From: Reyranella sp.
Lineage (GTDB): Bacteria; Pseudomonadota; Alphaproteobacteria; Reyranellales; Reyranellaceae
Length of the DNA: 18,453 nucleotides
Direction: 5' to 3'
Assembly (NCBI GenBank): GCA_016780605.1
Contig: JADHLS010000015.1
Location: 1 to 18,453, forward strand
Shown: positions 1-7,208 of the stretch, in pieces
Layout: each line of letters opens with the position of its first letter
Position numbering within the stretch: position 1 is the stretch's first letter
Made by a program: the position numbers and the translations under genes
The notes under the pieces: generated by a model
The model's input: only the letters and a program-made list of their open reading frames with translations
Told to the model about the DNA's origin: nothing
The model's database searches: none

Positions 1-1305
1 GATTGGCCGTTCGAGACCTTCCCGCAATACCTCGATGCCCTGGAGAAGCGCGGCGCGGCGATCAACATCGCCGCCCTGTTCGGCCATACGCCGCTGCGCC
101 TCTACGTCATGGGCGAGGAGTCGACCGAGCGCGCCGCCACGGCCGACGAGATCGCCACGATGAAGAAGCTGGTGCGCGAGGCGATGGAGGCCGGCGCCAT
201 CGGCTTCGGCACCTCGGTGGCGGTGAGCCACAATGGCTATGCCGGCAAGCCGGTACCCAGCCGACAGGCGACGGTCGAGGAGATGGACCAGCTCGTATCG
301 GTGATGGGCGAGCTGAAGCGCGGCCTGATGCAGATCACCATTGGCCGCGATTTCTCGACCAGGCACATGGCCGAGGTCAGCCGAAAGTACGGCGTGCCAG
401 TCACCTGGACCGCCCTCCTCTCCTACCTCTACGGCCCGGGCGGCCATCGCAAGCAGCTCGACCTCGCCGCCGAACAGCGCAAGTCAGGCGCGCTGGTGAT
501 CCCGCAGGTGAGCTGCCGGCCACTCAACTTCGAATTCACCTTCGCCGAGCCCTTCATCTTCGACGTCATGAAGTTCATGAACGAACTCGCCGTCGAGGAT
601 GCCAAGACGCCCGGCACGCGCCGCCGCGCCTATGCCGATCCGGCGTGGCGCGAGAAGCTGCGCAGCGAGGTGACGCCGCTGTTCCGCAACTGGTGGGACC
701 GCGTGATCGTCGCCTGGGCGCCATCGGCGCGCGAGCTCGAGGAGCAGCCGCTCGCCACCGCGGCCGCGAAGCTTGGCAAGGATCCGGTCGACCTCGCGCT
801 CGACCTGGCGCTGGCCAGCGACCTGCAGGCGCGCTTTCGCATGGCCGTGATGAACTTCGATGAGAAGGAAGTGGCCGAGCTGATCACCGATCCGCATACC
901 GTGATTGCACTCTCGGATGCCGGCGCGCATGCCAGCCAGCTCTGCGACGCCTGCTACTCGACCTATCTGCTGGGCCACTGGGTGCGCGAGAAGAAGACAC
1001 TTACGCTCGAGCAGGCCGTGCACCAGCTGACGCAGCGGCCCGCCGAGATGTTCGGCATCACCGACCGCGGCCTGCTGGCCGAAGGGCGGCCGGCCGATGT
1101 CGTGGTGTTCGATCCGCGAACCGTGGCGCCAGGCCCGCTGAAGCGCGTCTACGACCTGCCAGCCGGGGCAGACCGGCTGGTGTCGGAGGCGACGGGCGTC
1201 GACGCGGTCATCGTCAACGGCCGAGTCATTCGCCAGAACGGCAAGGACGCCGTCGCCGCCGACGACAAGCTGCCCGGCCGTGTGCTACGCCACGGTCACG
1301 CGTAA
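1..1305 (+). CDS. N-acyl-D-amino-acid deacylase (amidohydrolase family), 5'-truncated by window edge
   Basis: The reading frame is open from base 1, so the start lies upstream; 434 codons plus TAA are visible. Family role: hydrolysis of N-acyl-D-amino acids to the free D-amino acid and a carboxylate, by a zinc-dependent amidohydrolase TIM barrel in the cytoplasm. Visible support: the GAIGFGTS segment (around bases 193-216), which matches the conserved G-(L/F)-S/T-T stretch of D-aminoacylases; the SDAGAH motif, whose Asp at 916-918 corresponds to the catalytic metal-binding Asp of amidohydrolases; and a C-terminal LTQRPAEMFGITDRGLLAEGRPADVVVFDP-type segment, the usual amidohydrolase ending in which the composite beta domain closes. 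The N-terminal metal-binding HxH region is outside the window. It is followed 18 nt later by the ABM gene, with a strong ribosome binding site, suggesting co-transcription. The acyl and amino-acid preference cannot be read from the sequence. Confidence 0.85.
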   Translation, partial: DWPFETFPQYLDALEKRGAAINIAALFGHTPLRLYVMGEESTERAATADEIATMKKLVREAMEAGAIGFGTSVAVSHNGYAGKPVPSRQATVEEMDQLVSVMGELKRGLMQITIGRDFSTRHMAEVSRKYGVPVTWTALLSYLYGPGGHRKQLDLAAEQRKSGALVIPQVSCRPLNFEFTFAEPFIFDVMKFMNELAVEDAKTPGTRRRAYADPAWREKLRSEVTPLFRNWWDRVIVAWAPSARELEEQPLATAAAKLGKDPVDLALDLALASDLQARFRMAVMNFDEKEVAELITDPHTVIALSDAGAHASQLCDACYSTYLLGHWVREKKTLTLEQAVHQLTQRPAEMFGITDRGLLAEGRPADVVVFDPRTVAPGPLKRVYDLPAGADRLVSEATGVDAVIVNGRVIRQNGKDAVAADDKLPGRVLRHGHA

Positions 1306-1323
1306 GGAAACCAGGAGGAGATC

Positions 1324-1626
1324 ATGATCCACGTCGTCGCCATCATCACCGCCAAGCCCGGCAAGCGGGACGAGGTTCTCAAGAACTTCAAGGCCAACGT
1401 GCCGGCAGTCCACGCCGAGAAGGGCTGCATCGAATACGGCGCGACCGTCGACAACGAAGGCGGACCGTTCGCCAAGTTCGGCCCGGATACCTTCGTCGTC
1501 ATCGAGAAGTGGGCAACCATGGACGATCTCAAGGCTCATGGCGCTTCCGAGCACATGAAGGCCTACGCCGCCAAGAACAAGGATCTCCTGGCCGACCGCA
1601 AGGTCCACGTCCTGCAGAACGCTTGA
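1324..1626 (+). CDS. ABM-domain protein, putative quinol monooxygenase (YgiN-like)
   Basis: A 100-residue protein, the usual size for a single antibiotic-biosynthesis-monooxygenase domain. It begins MIHVVAIITAKPGKRDE, the typical first beta strand plus turn, and has the CIEYG, FVVIEKWATMDDLKAH and SEHMKAY segments that mark this dimeric alpha+beta fold. Family members oxidise quinols or small aromatic substrates without cofactor, or act as small-molecule binding or detoxifying proteins; the substrate here is unknown. The start is well supported: AGGAGGAG at 1313-1320 lies 3 nt before the ATG, a strong if close Shine-Dalgarno site. The gene sits 18 nt after the D-aminoacylase stop and is probably its operon partner. 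It is followed at once by a long hairpin that separates it from the convergent tetR gene. Confidence 0.85.
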   Translation: MIHVVAIITAKPGKRDEVLKNFKANVPAVHAEKGCIEYGATVDNEGGPFAKFGPDTFVVIEKWATMDDLKAHGASEHMKAYAAKNKDLLADRKVHVLQNA

Positions 1627-1628
1627 TC

Positions 1629-1706
1629 TCTTGCCGGACCGCGGGCCTCCAGGCCGGCTCATCATTCTGAAGAAGAGCGGGCCTGGAGGCCCACAGTCCG
1701 GCAAGA
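1629..1706. terminator. Long inverted repeat between convergent genes, likely bidirectional terminator
   Basis: The arms 1629-1655 and 1680-1706 are each 27 nt and pair with only two mismatches, around a 24-nt loop (1656-1679) that can pair further (CCGGCTC against GAGCGG). The element fills nearly the whole gap between the ABM stop (1626) and the tetR stop (1707). There is no T-tract on either strand, so it is not a classical intrinsic terminator, but position and stability suggest transcript ending or 3'-end protection for both genes. Each arm also contains a small self-palindrome (GGCC-4 nt-GGCC), as seen in dispersed intergenic repeats. Confidence 0.65.
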
Positions 1707-2366
1707 CTAAGCCTTCACGATCCCCTTCAGGTGAACGTCGAGCATGCCGTTGATCAGCAGGTCGCGGTTCGACCAGGGGAAGTCGGGCTTCATGATGAAG
1801 GCCGACACCAGCCCGTGCAGGCCCATCCAGCACAGCTCGCCGCAGGTGTCTGGCGGATAGTTGAGCTTGGTGCCTGAGGCATCGAGCTCGCCGATGATGG
1901 TCACCAGCCGCTTGAACACCAGCGCCCCGCCCACACCAGGCGCCGTCGGATCATCCGTGGGCATGCGATGGCCGGTCCGGCGCAGGGGCTCGGGGATGTT
2001 CGGGTTAAGGAAGACCAGCCGATACTCGTCGGGATGGCTGAGGCCAAAGCGGACATAAGCCTCGCCGAACCGGCGCACCCGCTCCAACGGGTCGGCCACC
2101 GTTTTCTCGATCTCGTCGATCGCCTCGCTCAGATGGCTGAAGGTCTGGTCGCAAAGCGCCAGCATCAGCGCTTCCTTGTCCTTGAAATAGAGGTAGAGCG
2201 CGGGCGCGGAGATGCCGACCCGGTCAGCGATTCGGCGGATCGTGGTCAAGTCGTAGCCCTGCTCCAGGAACAGCTCCTTGGCGGCCTGGAGGATCTCTTC
2301 CCGGCGGGTGTGGCCTTCGCCGCGGCGCTTGCGGCCGGCCGGCAACGCTGTCGCGAACCCTGACAA
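1707..2366 (-). CDS. TetR family transcriptional regulator, probable repressor of the divergent RND pump
   Basis: 219 residues from the chosen TTG start. An N-terminal TetR helix-turn-helix occupies about residues 18-66, with TRREEILQAAKELFLEQGY, then TTIRRIADRVGISAPALYLYFKDKEALM, an almost consensus recognition region. The C-terminal ligand and dimer domain is divergent and gives no ligand. A basic extension (AGRKRRGEGH) precedes the helix-turn-helix. Start choice: the frame is open to a GTG at 2390, but that codon lies inside the putative operator and has no Shine-Dalgarno site. AAGGAG (complement of 2374-2379) sits 7 nt before the TTG at 2366, so I prefer the TTG. The gene diverges from the membrane fusion protein and permease genes, the classic arrangement for a local efflux repressor; repression and autoregulation are inferred, not seen. 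Confidence 0.88.
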   Translation of the reverse strand: MSGFATALPAGRKRRGEGHTRREEILQAAKELFLEQGYDLTTIRRIADRVGISAPALYLYFKDKEALMLALCDQTFSHLSEAIDEIEKTVADPLERVRRFGEAYVRFGLSHPDEYRLVFLNPNIPEPLRRTGHRMPTDDPTAPGVGGALVFKRLVTIIGELDASGTKLNYPPDTCGELCWMGLHGLVSAFIMKPDFPWSNRDLLINGMLDVHLKGIVKA

Positions 2367-2383
2367 AAACTGTCTCCTTCCCC

Positions 2384-2436
2384 TTGACACTTATCTGAAC
2401 GCCGATAAGTTATCAACGTTCAGTTAACATTGTTAA
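2384..2436. promoter_or_regulatory. Divergent promoter/operator region between tetR and the RND operon
   Basis: On the + strand TTGACA (2384-2389) is a perfect sigma70-type -35 box; the -10 is weak (TAAGTT at 2406-2411 with 16-nt spacing is the best seen). A perfect 7-bp dyad ACTTATC-8 nt-GATAAGT spans 2389-2410, directly after the -35, where a bound repressor would block RNA polymerase. Overlapping it are GATAAGTTATC (2404-2414), the dyad TGAACG/CGTTCA (2396-2401 and 2417-2422) and TTAAC-ATT-GTTAA (2424-2436). This AT-rich patch is unlike the GC-rich surroundings. Operator function for the adjacent TetR protein is inferred from position. Confidence 0.6.
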
Positions 2437-2480
2437 TTTCCGCACGCTGAACAGTGTAAACCTTGGAAGGACGGTTAGCC

Positions 2481-3632
2481 ATGCGTGTCCCGTACGCTCA
2501 GCGCCTCGGCAAGGTTCCCTTCAAGGCCGTGGCGATCGTCCTCGGGGCCGGCGCGGCGGCGGCGGCCGGCTTCGCTGCGATATCCTGGACCGCCAGCGCC
2601 TCTCGTCCCACGGCATCAGCTGAACCCCTGATTCGGCCGGCCCGGGTCATGGAAATCACCTATCAGCGCCGCAGCCAGTCGCTGGTTCTGGCCGGCACCG
2701 TCGTCCCGCGCATCGAGAGCAACCTCGGTTTCCGCGTCTCGGGGAAGATCGTGGCGCGTTCGGTCGATGTCGGCACCGTCCTCAAGCCGGGCGACCTGAT
2801 CGCCCAGCTCGACCCGGCCGACTATCGGCTGGCCGTCGACAATGCGCGGGCGGCGCTTGCTTCCGCCGAAGCCGACTACACGCGCGCCAGGGCCGACCAC
2901 GAACGCTACCAGGCGCTGCGCGGCACCAACGTATTCACGGCGCAGACCCTGGAGCAGCGGCAGTCCCTTGCCGCAACGTCGCAGGCCCGCGTCGAGCAGG
3001 CCAGGAGCCAGCTCGCCTCGGCCGAGAACAACCTCGCCTATACGGAGCTGCGCGCCGATACGGCGGGCGTGGTCACCGCGGTCCAGGCCGAGGTCGGCCA
3101 GGTCATGGCGCAGGGTCAGGGCGTGGTGCGTGTCGCGCGCACCGACGAGCTCGAGATCCTGGTCGGCGTGCCCGAGCATCGCCTGAAGACGGTGCGTGAG
3201 GCGGGCGCCGCAAGCTTCGAGCTGTGGTCCGATCCCAGCCATCGCTACATGGTGCGCCTGCGCGAGCTCTCGCCCAGCGCCGATCCCATGACGCGCACTT
3301 ATCCCGCGCGCTACAGCGTTCTCGAGCAGCCGACCTTCATCGGCCTCGGCATGACGGCCACCCTCACCTTCGAGCGCCCCGATGCGCAGTCGGTCGCCGA
3401 GGTTCCGCTGTCGGCGATCTTCCAGCGCGGCACCCACCCCGCAGTCTGGATCGTCGACAAGGACGGCACCGTCACGCTGCGGCCCGTCACGATCGCGCGC
3501 TGGCGCGACGAGACCGCGGCCATCGCCTCGGGCGTGAAGGACGGCGAGCTGATCGCCACGGCCGGCGTGCACAAGCTCGAGGCCGGCCAGAAGGTGAAGC
3601 CGCTGCAGAGCCAGCAGCAGGCCCAGCGCTAG
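2481..3632 (+). CDS. RND efflux periplasmic adaptor (membrane fusion protein)
   Basis: 383 residues. A single N-terminal hydrophobic segment (about residues 15-36, rich in Ala and Gly) anchors it to the inner membrane; there is no lipobox cysteine. Then come the first lipoyl half-motif (about 84-115, FRVSGKIVARSVDVGTVLKPGD), a coiled-coil hairpin (about 117-187, with repeated Ala, Arg and Glu heptads), the second lipoyl half (about 188-219), a beta-barrel region with TRTYPARY and GLGMTATL, and a C-terminal membrane-proximal domain. This is the canonical HlyD/AcrA order. The adaptor joins the permease to an outer-membrane channel. The start is ATG 2481, preceded by GGAAGGA (2465-2471) with 9-nt spacing; an upstream in-frame TTG at 2463 is overlapped by this site and is unlikely. 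The permease gene follows after 29 nt. No outer-membrane factor gene is in the window. Confidence 0.9.
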   Translation: MRVPYAQRLGKVPFKAVAIVLGAGAAAAAGFAAISWTASASRPTASAEPLIRPARVMEITYQRRSQSLVLAGTVVPRIESNLGFRVSGKIVARSVDVGTVLKPGDLIAQLDPADYRLAVDNARAALASAEADYTRARADHERYQALRGTNVFTAQTLEQRQSLAATSQARVEQARSQLASAENNLAYTELRADTAGVVTAVQAEVGQVMAQGQGVVRVARTDELEILVGVPEHRLKTVREAGAASFELWSDPSHRYMVRLRELSPSADPMTRTYPARYSVLEQPTFIGLGMTATLTFERPDAQSVAEVPLSAIFQRGTHPAVWIVDKDGTVTLRPVTIARWRDETAAIASGVKDGELIATAGVHKLEAGQKVKPLQSQQQAQR

Positions 3633-3661
3633 ATACGACCACTCTGCCGGGGGAGCCCGCC

Positions 3662-6600
3662 ATGACCACGCGCACCAACTTGTCCGCGCTGGCGTTGAAG
3701 TACAGCACGCTCACCGTGTTCTTCATGATCGCCCTGGTCGCCGCGGGCACCTACGCCTTCTTCAATCTCGGCCGCGGCGAGGATCCGCCCTTCACCATCA
3801 AGCAGATGGTGGTGTCGGCGGCGTGGCCCGGCGCCACCTCGCGCGAGATGGAACAGCAAGTCACGGAGAAGATCGAGACCAAGCTGCAGGAGCTGCCCTG
3901 GTTCAACTACGTCAACAGCTACACCAAGCCCGGCGAGACAGTGATCTACGTCTCGCTGCGCGACGACACCCCGCCGTCCAAGGTGCCCGACCTCTGGTAC
4001 CAGGTGCGCAAGAAGGTCGGCGACATCAAGAGTTCCCTGCCGCAGGGCGTGCTAGGCCCCAACTTCAACGACGAGTACGGCGACACCTACAGCCTGATCT
4101 GGGCCTTCGAGGCCGACGGCTTCTCGCCGGCCGAGGTCAAGGAGATCGTCAAGGGCGTGCGCCAGCGCCTGCTGCGCGTGCCCGACGTCACCAAGGCCGA
4201 CCTGATCGGCCTGCAGGACGAGAAGATCTACATCGAGTTCAGCCACGCGCGGCTCGCCATGCTGGGCGTGCCGGTCGACCAGATCCTCGACGTCGTGCGG
4301 CGCCAGAATGCCATCGTCGCCACCGGCACGGTGGAGACCAAGGGCGAGCGCGTCTCCGTGCGCGTCGACGGCGCGCCGGCCTCGGCCGAGGAGCTCGCCG
4401 CACTCCCCTTCTCCGCCAACGGCCGCACGCTGATGCTGTCGGATGTTGCCGAGATCAAGCGCGGCTACCAGGATCCCCGGCAGATCGCCATGCGTTTCAA
4501 CGGCAAGCCGGTGATCGGGCTTGGCGTCGTCATGGCGCCGGGCGGCAACGTCCAGACGCTGGGCAAGGCGCTCGACAAGGCGATGGCAGAGGTCGAGAAG
4601 GACCTGCCGATCGGCATCACCGTCCACCGCGTCGCCAACCAGCCCGAGGTGGTCGACAAGTCGTTCGAGGAGTTCATCTCCTCGCTGCTCGAGGCGCTGG
4701 CCATCGTGCTGGTCGTGTCGTTCATCAGCCTCGGCGTGCGCACCGGCGTGATCGTGGCGCTGTCGGTGCCGCTGGTGCTGGCCATTACCTTCGTCGGCAT
4801 GCTGCTGCTCGGCATCGACTTCCAGCGCATCTCGCTCGGCGCGCTGATCATCGCGCTCGGCCTGCTGGTCGACGATGCCATCATCGCCGTCGAGATGATG
4901 ATGGTGAAGCTGGAGCAAGGGGCGAGCCGCCTCGAAGCGGCGACCTATGCCTACACCTCGACGGCCTTCCCCATGCTGACGGGCACGCTGGTCACCGCCG
5001 TGGGCTTCGTGCCGGTGGGCTTCGCGCGCTCGAGCGCCGGCGAATACACCAACTCGATCTTCTGGGTGGTCGGCCTGTCGCTGATCATCTCGTGGTTCGT
5101 GGCGGTGCTGTTCACGCCGTGGATGGGCTATCACCTGCTGCCGACGCCCAAGGTCCAGCACCACGATCCCTATAGCGGCCGGCTCTACAAGGCATTCCGC
5201 AAGCTGGTCGTATGGTGCGTCAGCTGGCGCTGGACCACCATCGGCATCACCGCGCTTGCCTTCGTGGCCGCCATGGGCGCCTTCAGCCTGGTGCAGAAGC
5301 AGTTCTTCCCGACCGCCAACCGGCCCGAGCTGATCGTCGACCTGAAGCTTGCCCAGGGCGCCTCGTGGAATGCGACCGACAACGAGGTGAAGCGGCTGGA
5401 GAAGTGGTTGGGCGAGAATCGCGACGTCGCCTTCTACACCTCCTATGTCGGGGCCGGCAGCCCGCGCTTCTACCTGCCGACGGTGCCGGAGCTCGCCAAC
5501 GCCAACTTCGGCCAGGTCATCATCATGACCAAGGATCTCGTGGCGCGCGAGCGCGTGGTGAGCGAGCTGAACCAGATGTTCGCCACGGGCTTCGAGGCCG
5601 TGCGCGGACGCGTGCAGCGGCTGCAGAATGGACCGCCGGTCAGTTACCCCGTGATGTTCCGCGTCATGGGCGAGGATCCGCAGCAGGTGCGCACCATCGC
5701 CGAGCAGGTGCGCCAGGTCTTCAAGGCGGATCCCGCAACGCGCGACATCAACTTCGACTGGAACGAGCTTGCCAAGACGGTGCGACTCGAGGTCGACCAG
5801 AACAAGGCGCGCGCCCTCGGGGTCGATTCGCAGATCCTGGGCAACACGCTGCAGACCCTGCTGTCGGGCGTGACGGTCACGCAGTATCGCGAGCGCACAG
5901 AATCGATCGACGTGGTGGCCCGCGCCGTCGCCGCCGAGCGGCTGAGCGTGGAGGGCCTGGAGGCGATCAACTTCCGTACTGCCAATGGCGGTGTGGTCTC
6001 CCTCGCCCAGCTTGCGACGCTGCGCTTCGAGCTCGAGGAGCCGATCCTGTGGCGGCGCAACAAGGATCTGCTGATGACCGTGCGCGCCGGCGTGATCGAC
6101 GGCGTGCAGGGTCCCGACGTCGCCGCCCGCATCGACACGGCGCTGGCGCCACTGCGCGCCGGGCTGCCGGCGGGCTATCGCATCGAGGTCGGCGGCGACA
6201 GCGAGGAGAGCGCCAAGAGCCAGGGCTCCATCTTCAAGATGATGCCGGTCATGGTGTTCCTGATGGTGCTGTTCCTGATGCTGCAGCTGCAGAGCTTCTC
6301 CAAGCTTGCGCTGGTGATGCTGACGGCGCCGCTCGGCTTGATCGGCGTGTCGCTGTTCCTGCTGCTGTTCAACCAGCCCTTCGGCTTCGTGTCGCTGCTG
6401 GGCGTGATCGCGCTCGCCGGCATGATCATGCGCAACTCGGTGATCCTGGTCGATCAGATCGACCAGGACATCGCCGCCGGCCACTCGGCCTGGGACGCCG
6501 TGATCGACGCCACGGTGCGCCGCGCCCGGCCGATCCTGCTGACCGCGGGCACCGCGATCTTCGCCATGATCCCGCTCTCCCGCAGCGTGTTCTGGGGGCC

Positions 6601-6766
6601 GATGGCGGTGGCGCTGATGGGCGGCCTGCTGGTTGCGACCGCCCTCACACTCCTGTTCCTGCCGGCGCTCTACGCCGCCTGGTTCCGGGTCAAGCAGCCG
6701 GCGACCAAGCCGGCGCTCGTCGAAGCGCCGGCCGGGCATCCGCCGCTCGCGATCGCGGCGGAGTAG
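3662..6766 (+). CDS. RND superfamily efflux permease (inner-membrane transporter)
   Basis: 1034 residues, the normal size for an AcrB-type proton-driven drug exporter of twelve transmembrane helices and two large periplasmic loops. Visible marks are the N-terminal helix (about 13-34) followed by LGRGEDPPFTIKQMVV and WPGATSREMEQQVTEKIE, typical of this family, and the paired helix-4 aspartates D404 and D405 (GLLVDDAIIAVE), matching AcrB D407/D408 of the proton relay. At the site of AcrB K940, in helix 10, the sequence has R924 (GMIMRNSVILVDQ), a substitution I associate with the MexK/TriC-like branch. GGGGGAG (3649-3655) lies 6 nt before the ATG. With the adaptor upstream it forms a two-gene operon, presumably under the divergent TetR. 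It must borrow an outer-membrane channel encoded elsewhere. Substrates are not predictable from sequence. Confidence 0.93.
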   Translation: MTTRTNLSALALKYSTLTVFFMIALVAAGTYAFFNLGRGEDPPFTIKQMVVSAAWPGATSREMEQQVTEKIETKLQELPWFNYVNSYTKPGETVIYVSLRDDTPPSKVPDLWYQVRKKVGDIKSSLPQGVLGPNFNDEYGDTYSLIWAFEADGFSPAEVKEIVKGVRQRLLRVPDVTKADLIGLQDEKIYIEFSHARLAMLGVPVDQILDVVRRQNAIVATGTVETKGERVSVRVDGAPASAEELAALPFSANGRTLMLSDVAEIKRGYQDPRQIAMRFNGKPVIGLGVVMAPGGNVQTLGKALDKAMAEVEKDLPIGITVHRVANQPEVVDKSFEEFISSLLEALAIVLVVSFISLGVRTGVIVALSVPLVLAITFVGMLLLGIDFQRISLGALIIALGLLVDDAIIAVEMMMVKLEQGASRLEAATYAYTSTAFPMLTGTLVTAVGFVPVGFARSSAGEYTNSIFWVVGLSLIISWFVAVLFTPWMGYHLLPTPKVQHHDPYSGRLYKAFRKLVVWCVSWRWTTIGITALAFVAAMGAFSLVQKQFFPTANRPELIVDLKLAQGASWNATDNEVKRLEKWLGENRDVAFYTSYVGAGSPRFYLPTVPELANANFGQVIIMTKDLVARERVVSELNQMFATGFEAVRGRVQRLQNGPPVSYPVMFRVMGEDPQQVRTIAEQVRQVFKADPATRDINFDWNELAKTVRLEVDQNKARALGVDSQILGNTLQTLLSGVTVTQYRERTESIDVVARAVAAERLSVEGLEAINFRTANGGVVSLAQLATLRFELEEPILWRRNKDLLMTVRAGVIDGVQGPDVAARIDTALAPLRAGLPAGYRIEVGGDSEESAKSQGSIFKMMPVMVFLMVLFLMLQLQSFSKLALVMLTAPLGLIGVSLFLLLFNQPFGFVSLLGVIALAGMIMRNSVILVDQIDQDIAAGHSAWDAVIDATVRRARPILLTAGTAIFAMIPLSRSVFWGPMAVALMGGLLVATALTLLFLPALYAAWFRVKQPATKPALVEAPAGHPPLAIAAE

Positions 6767-6821
6767 CCACGACACTGCCAACCGGTATGAGATAAAGTGG
6801 ACCCTCCTGAGGGAGAGTCCC

Positions 6822-7208
6822 GTGGGCCTGTTTGAGTTGATCCGCAGGATCGATCGGAGACGCTGGGCCCCAAGGCTCGCGGGGCGCCTCGGCCCGCGGC
6901 TGCTGCGGGACTATGGCGCGAGCAAGTTCTACACGGCAGGCCAGATTCGGGCCGCATGCATCAAATGCCGACTGCCGCGCCGCCACCTCTCGTTGGCTTA
7001 CGCCGCCTTCCTGCCTCGACCTGAATTCGAGAAGACCGCGAGCCCTGCCGTCCGGGCGGACTACGAAGCGCTAAGAGGACTCGTCCTTCGTTTCACCTTC
7101 CGCGGTGAAGACTATACCTTCAGCCCCAACCCTCCCGACTTCACTGGCGGCGTTGGGATCGAGGGCGGCGGCCACTTCTCCGATTCGTCAGCCGGCGGGA
7201 CGGAATAG
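6822..7208 (+). CDS. Conserved hypothetical protein, about 128 aa (possibly DUF6559-like)
   Basis: 128 residues from a GTG start; GAGGGAGAG (6809-6817) lies 4 nt upstream and fixes this start over a longer open frame reaching back into the permease gene. The N-terminal half is very basic (LFELIRRIDRRRWAPRLAGRLGPRLLRDYG), followed by SKFYTAGQIRAA, CRLPRRHLSLAYAAFLPRPEFE and ADYEALRGLVLRF; the C-terminal 30 residues are Gly-, Ser- and Pro-rich and probably disordered. The YG-x-S-x-x-YT-x-x-Q pattern reminds me of small DUF6559 proteins, but I cannot confirm that here. There is no signal peptide or membrane helix. It lies 55 nt after the permease and is the last + gene before a convergent MDR gene, whose stop codon starts at the very next base. 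No function is proposed. Confidence 0.7.
   Translation: MGLFELIRRIDRRRWAPRLAGRLGPRLLRDYGASKFYTAGQIRAACIKCRLPRRHLSLAYAAFLPRPEFEKTASPAVRADYEALRGLVLRFTFRGEDYTFSPNPPDFTGGVGIEGGGHFSDSSAGGTE

Noticed and set aside
3224..3661. N-terminal extension of the permease frame back into the adaptor gene
   Set aside because: The extension is Arg-rich out-of-frame sequence of the adaptor; the ATG at 3662 has a good ribosome site and gives the usual family N-terminus.
4052..6781. A 909-codon open frame on the minus strand opposite the RND permease
   Set aside because: Its composition is repetitive His, Arg, Gln, Asp and Glu, as expected from the complement of a GC-rich gene in codon register; no domain is recognisable, and the + strand has a clear permease.
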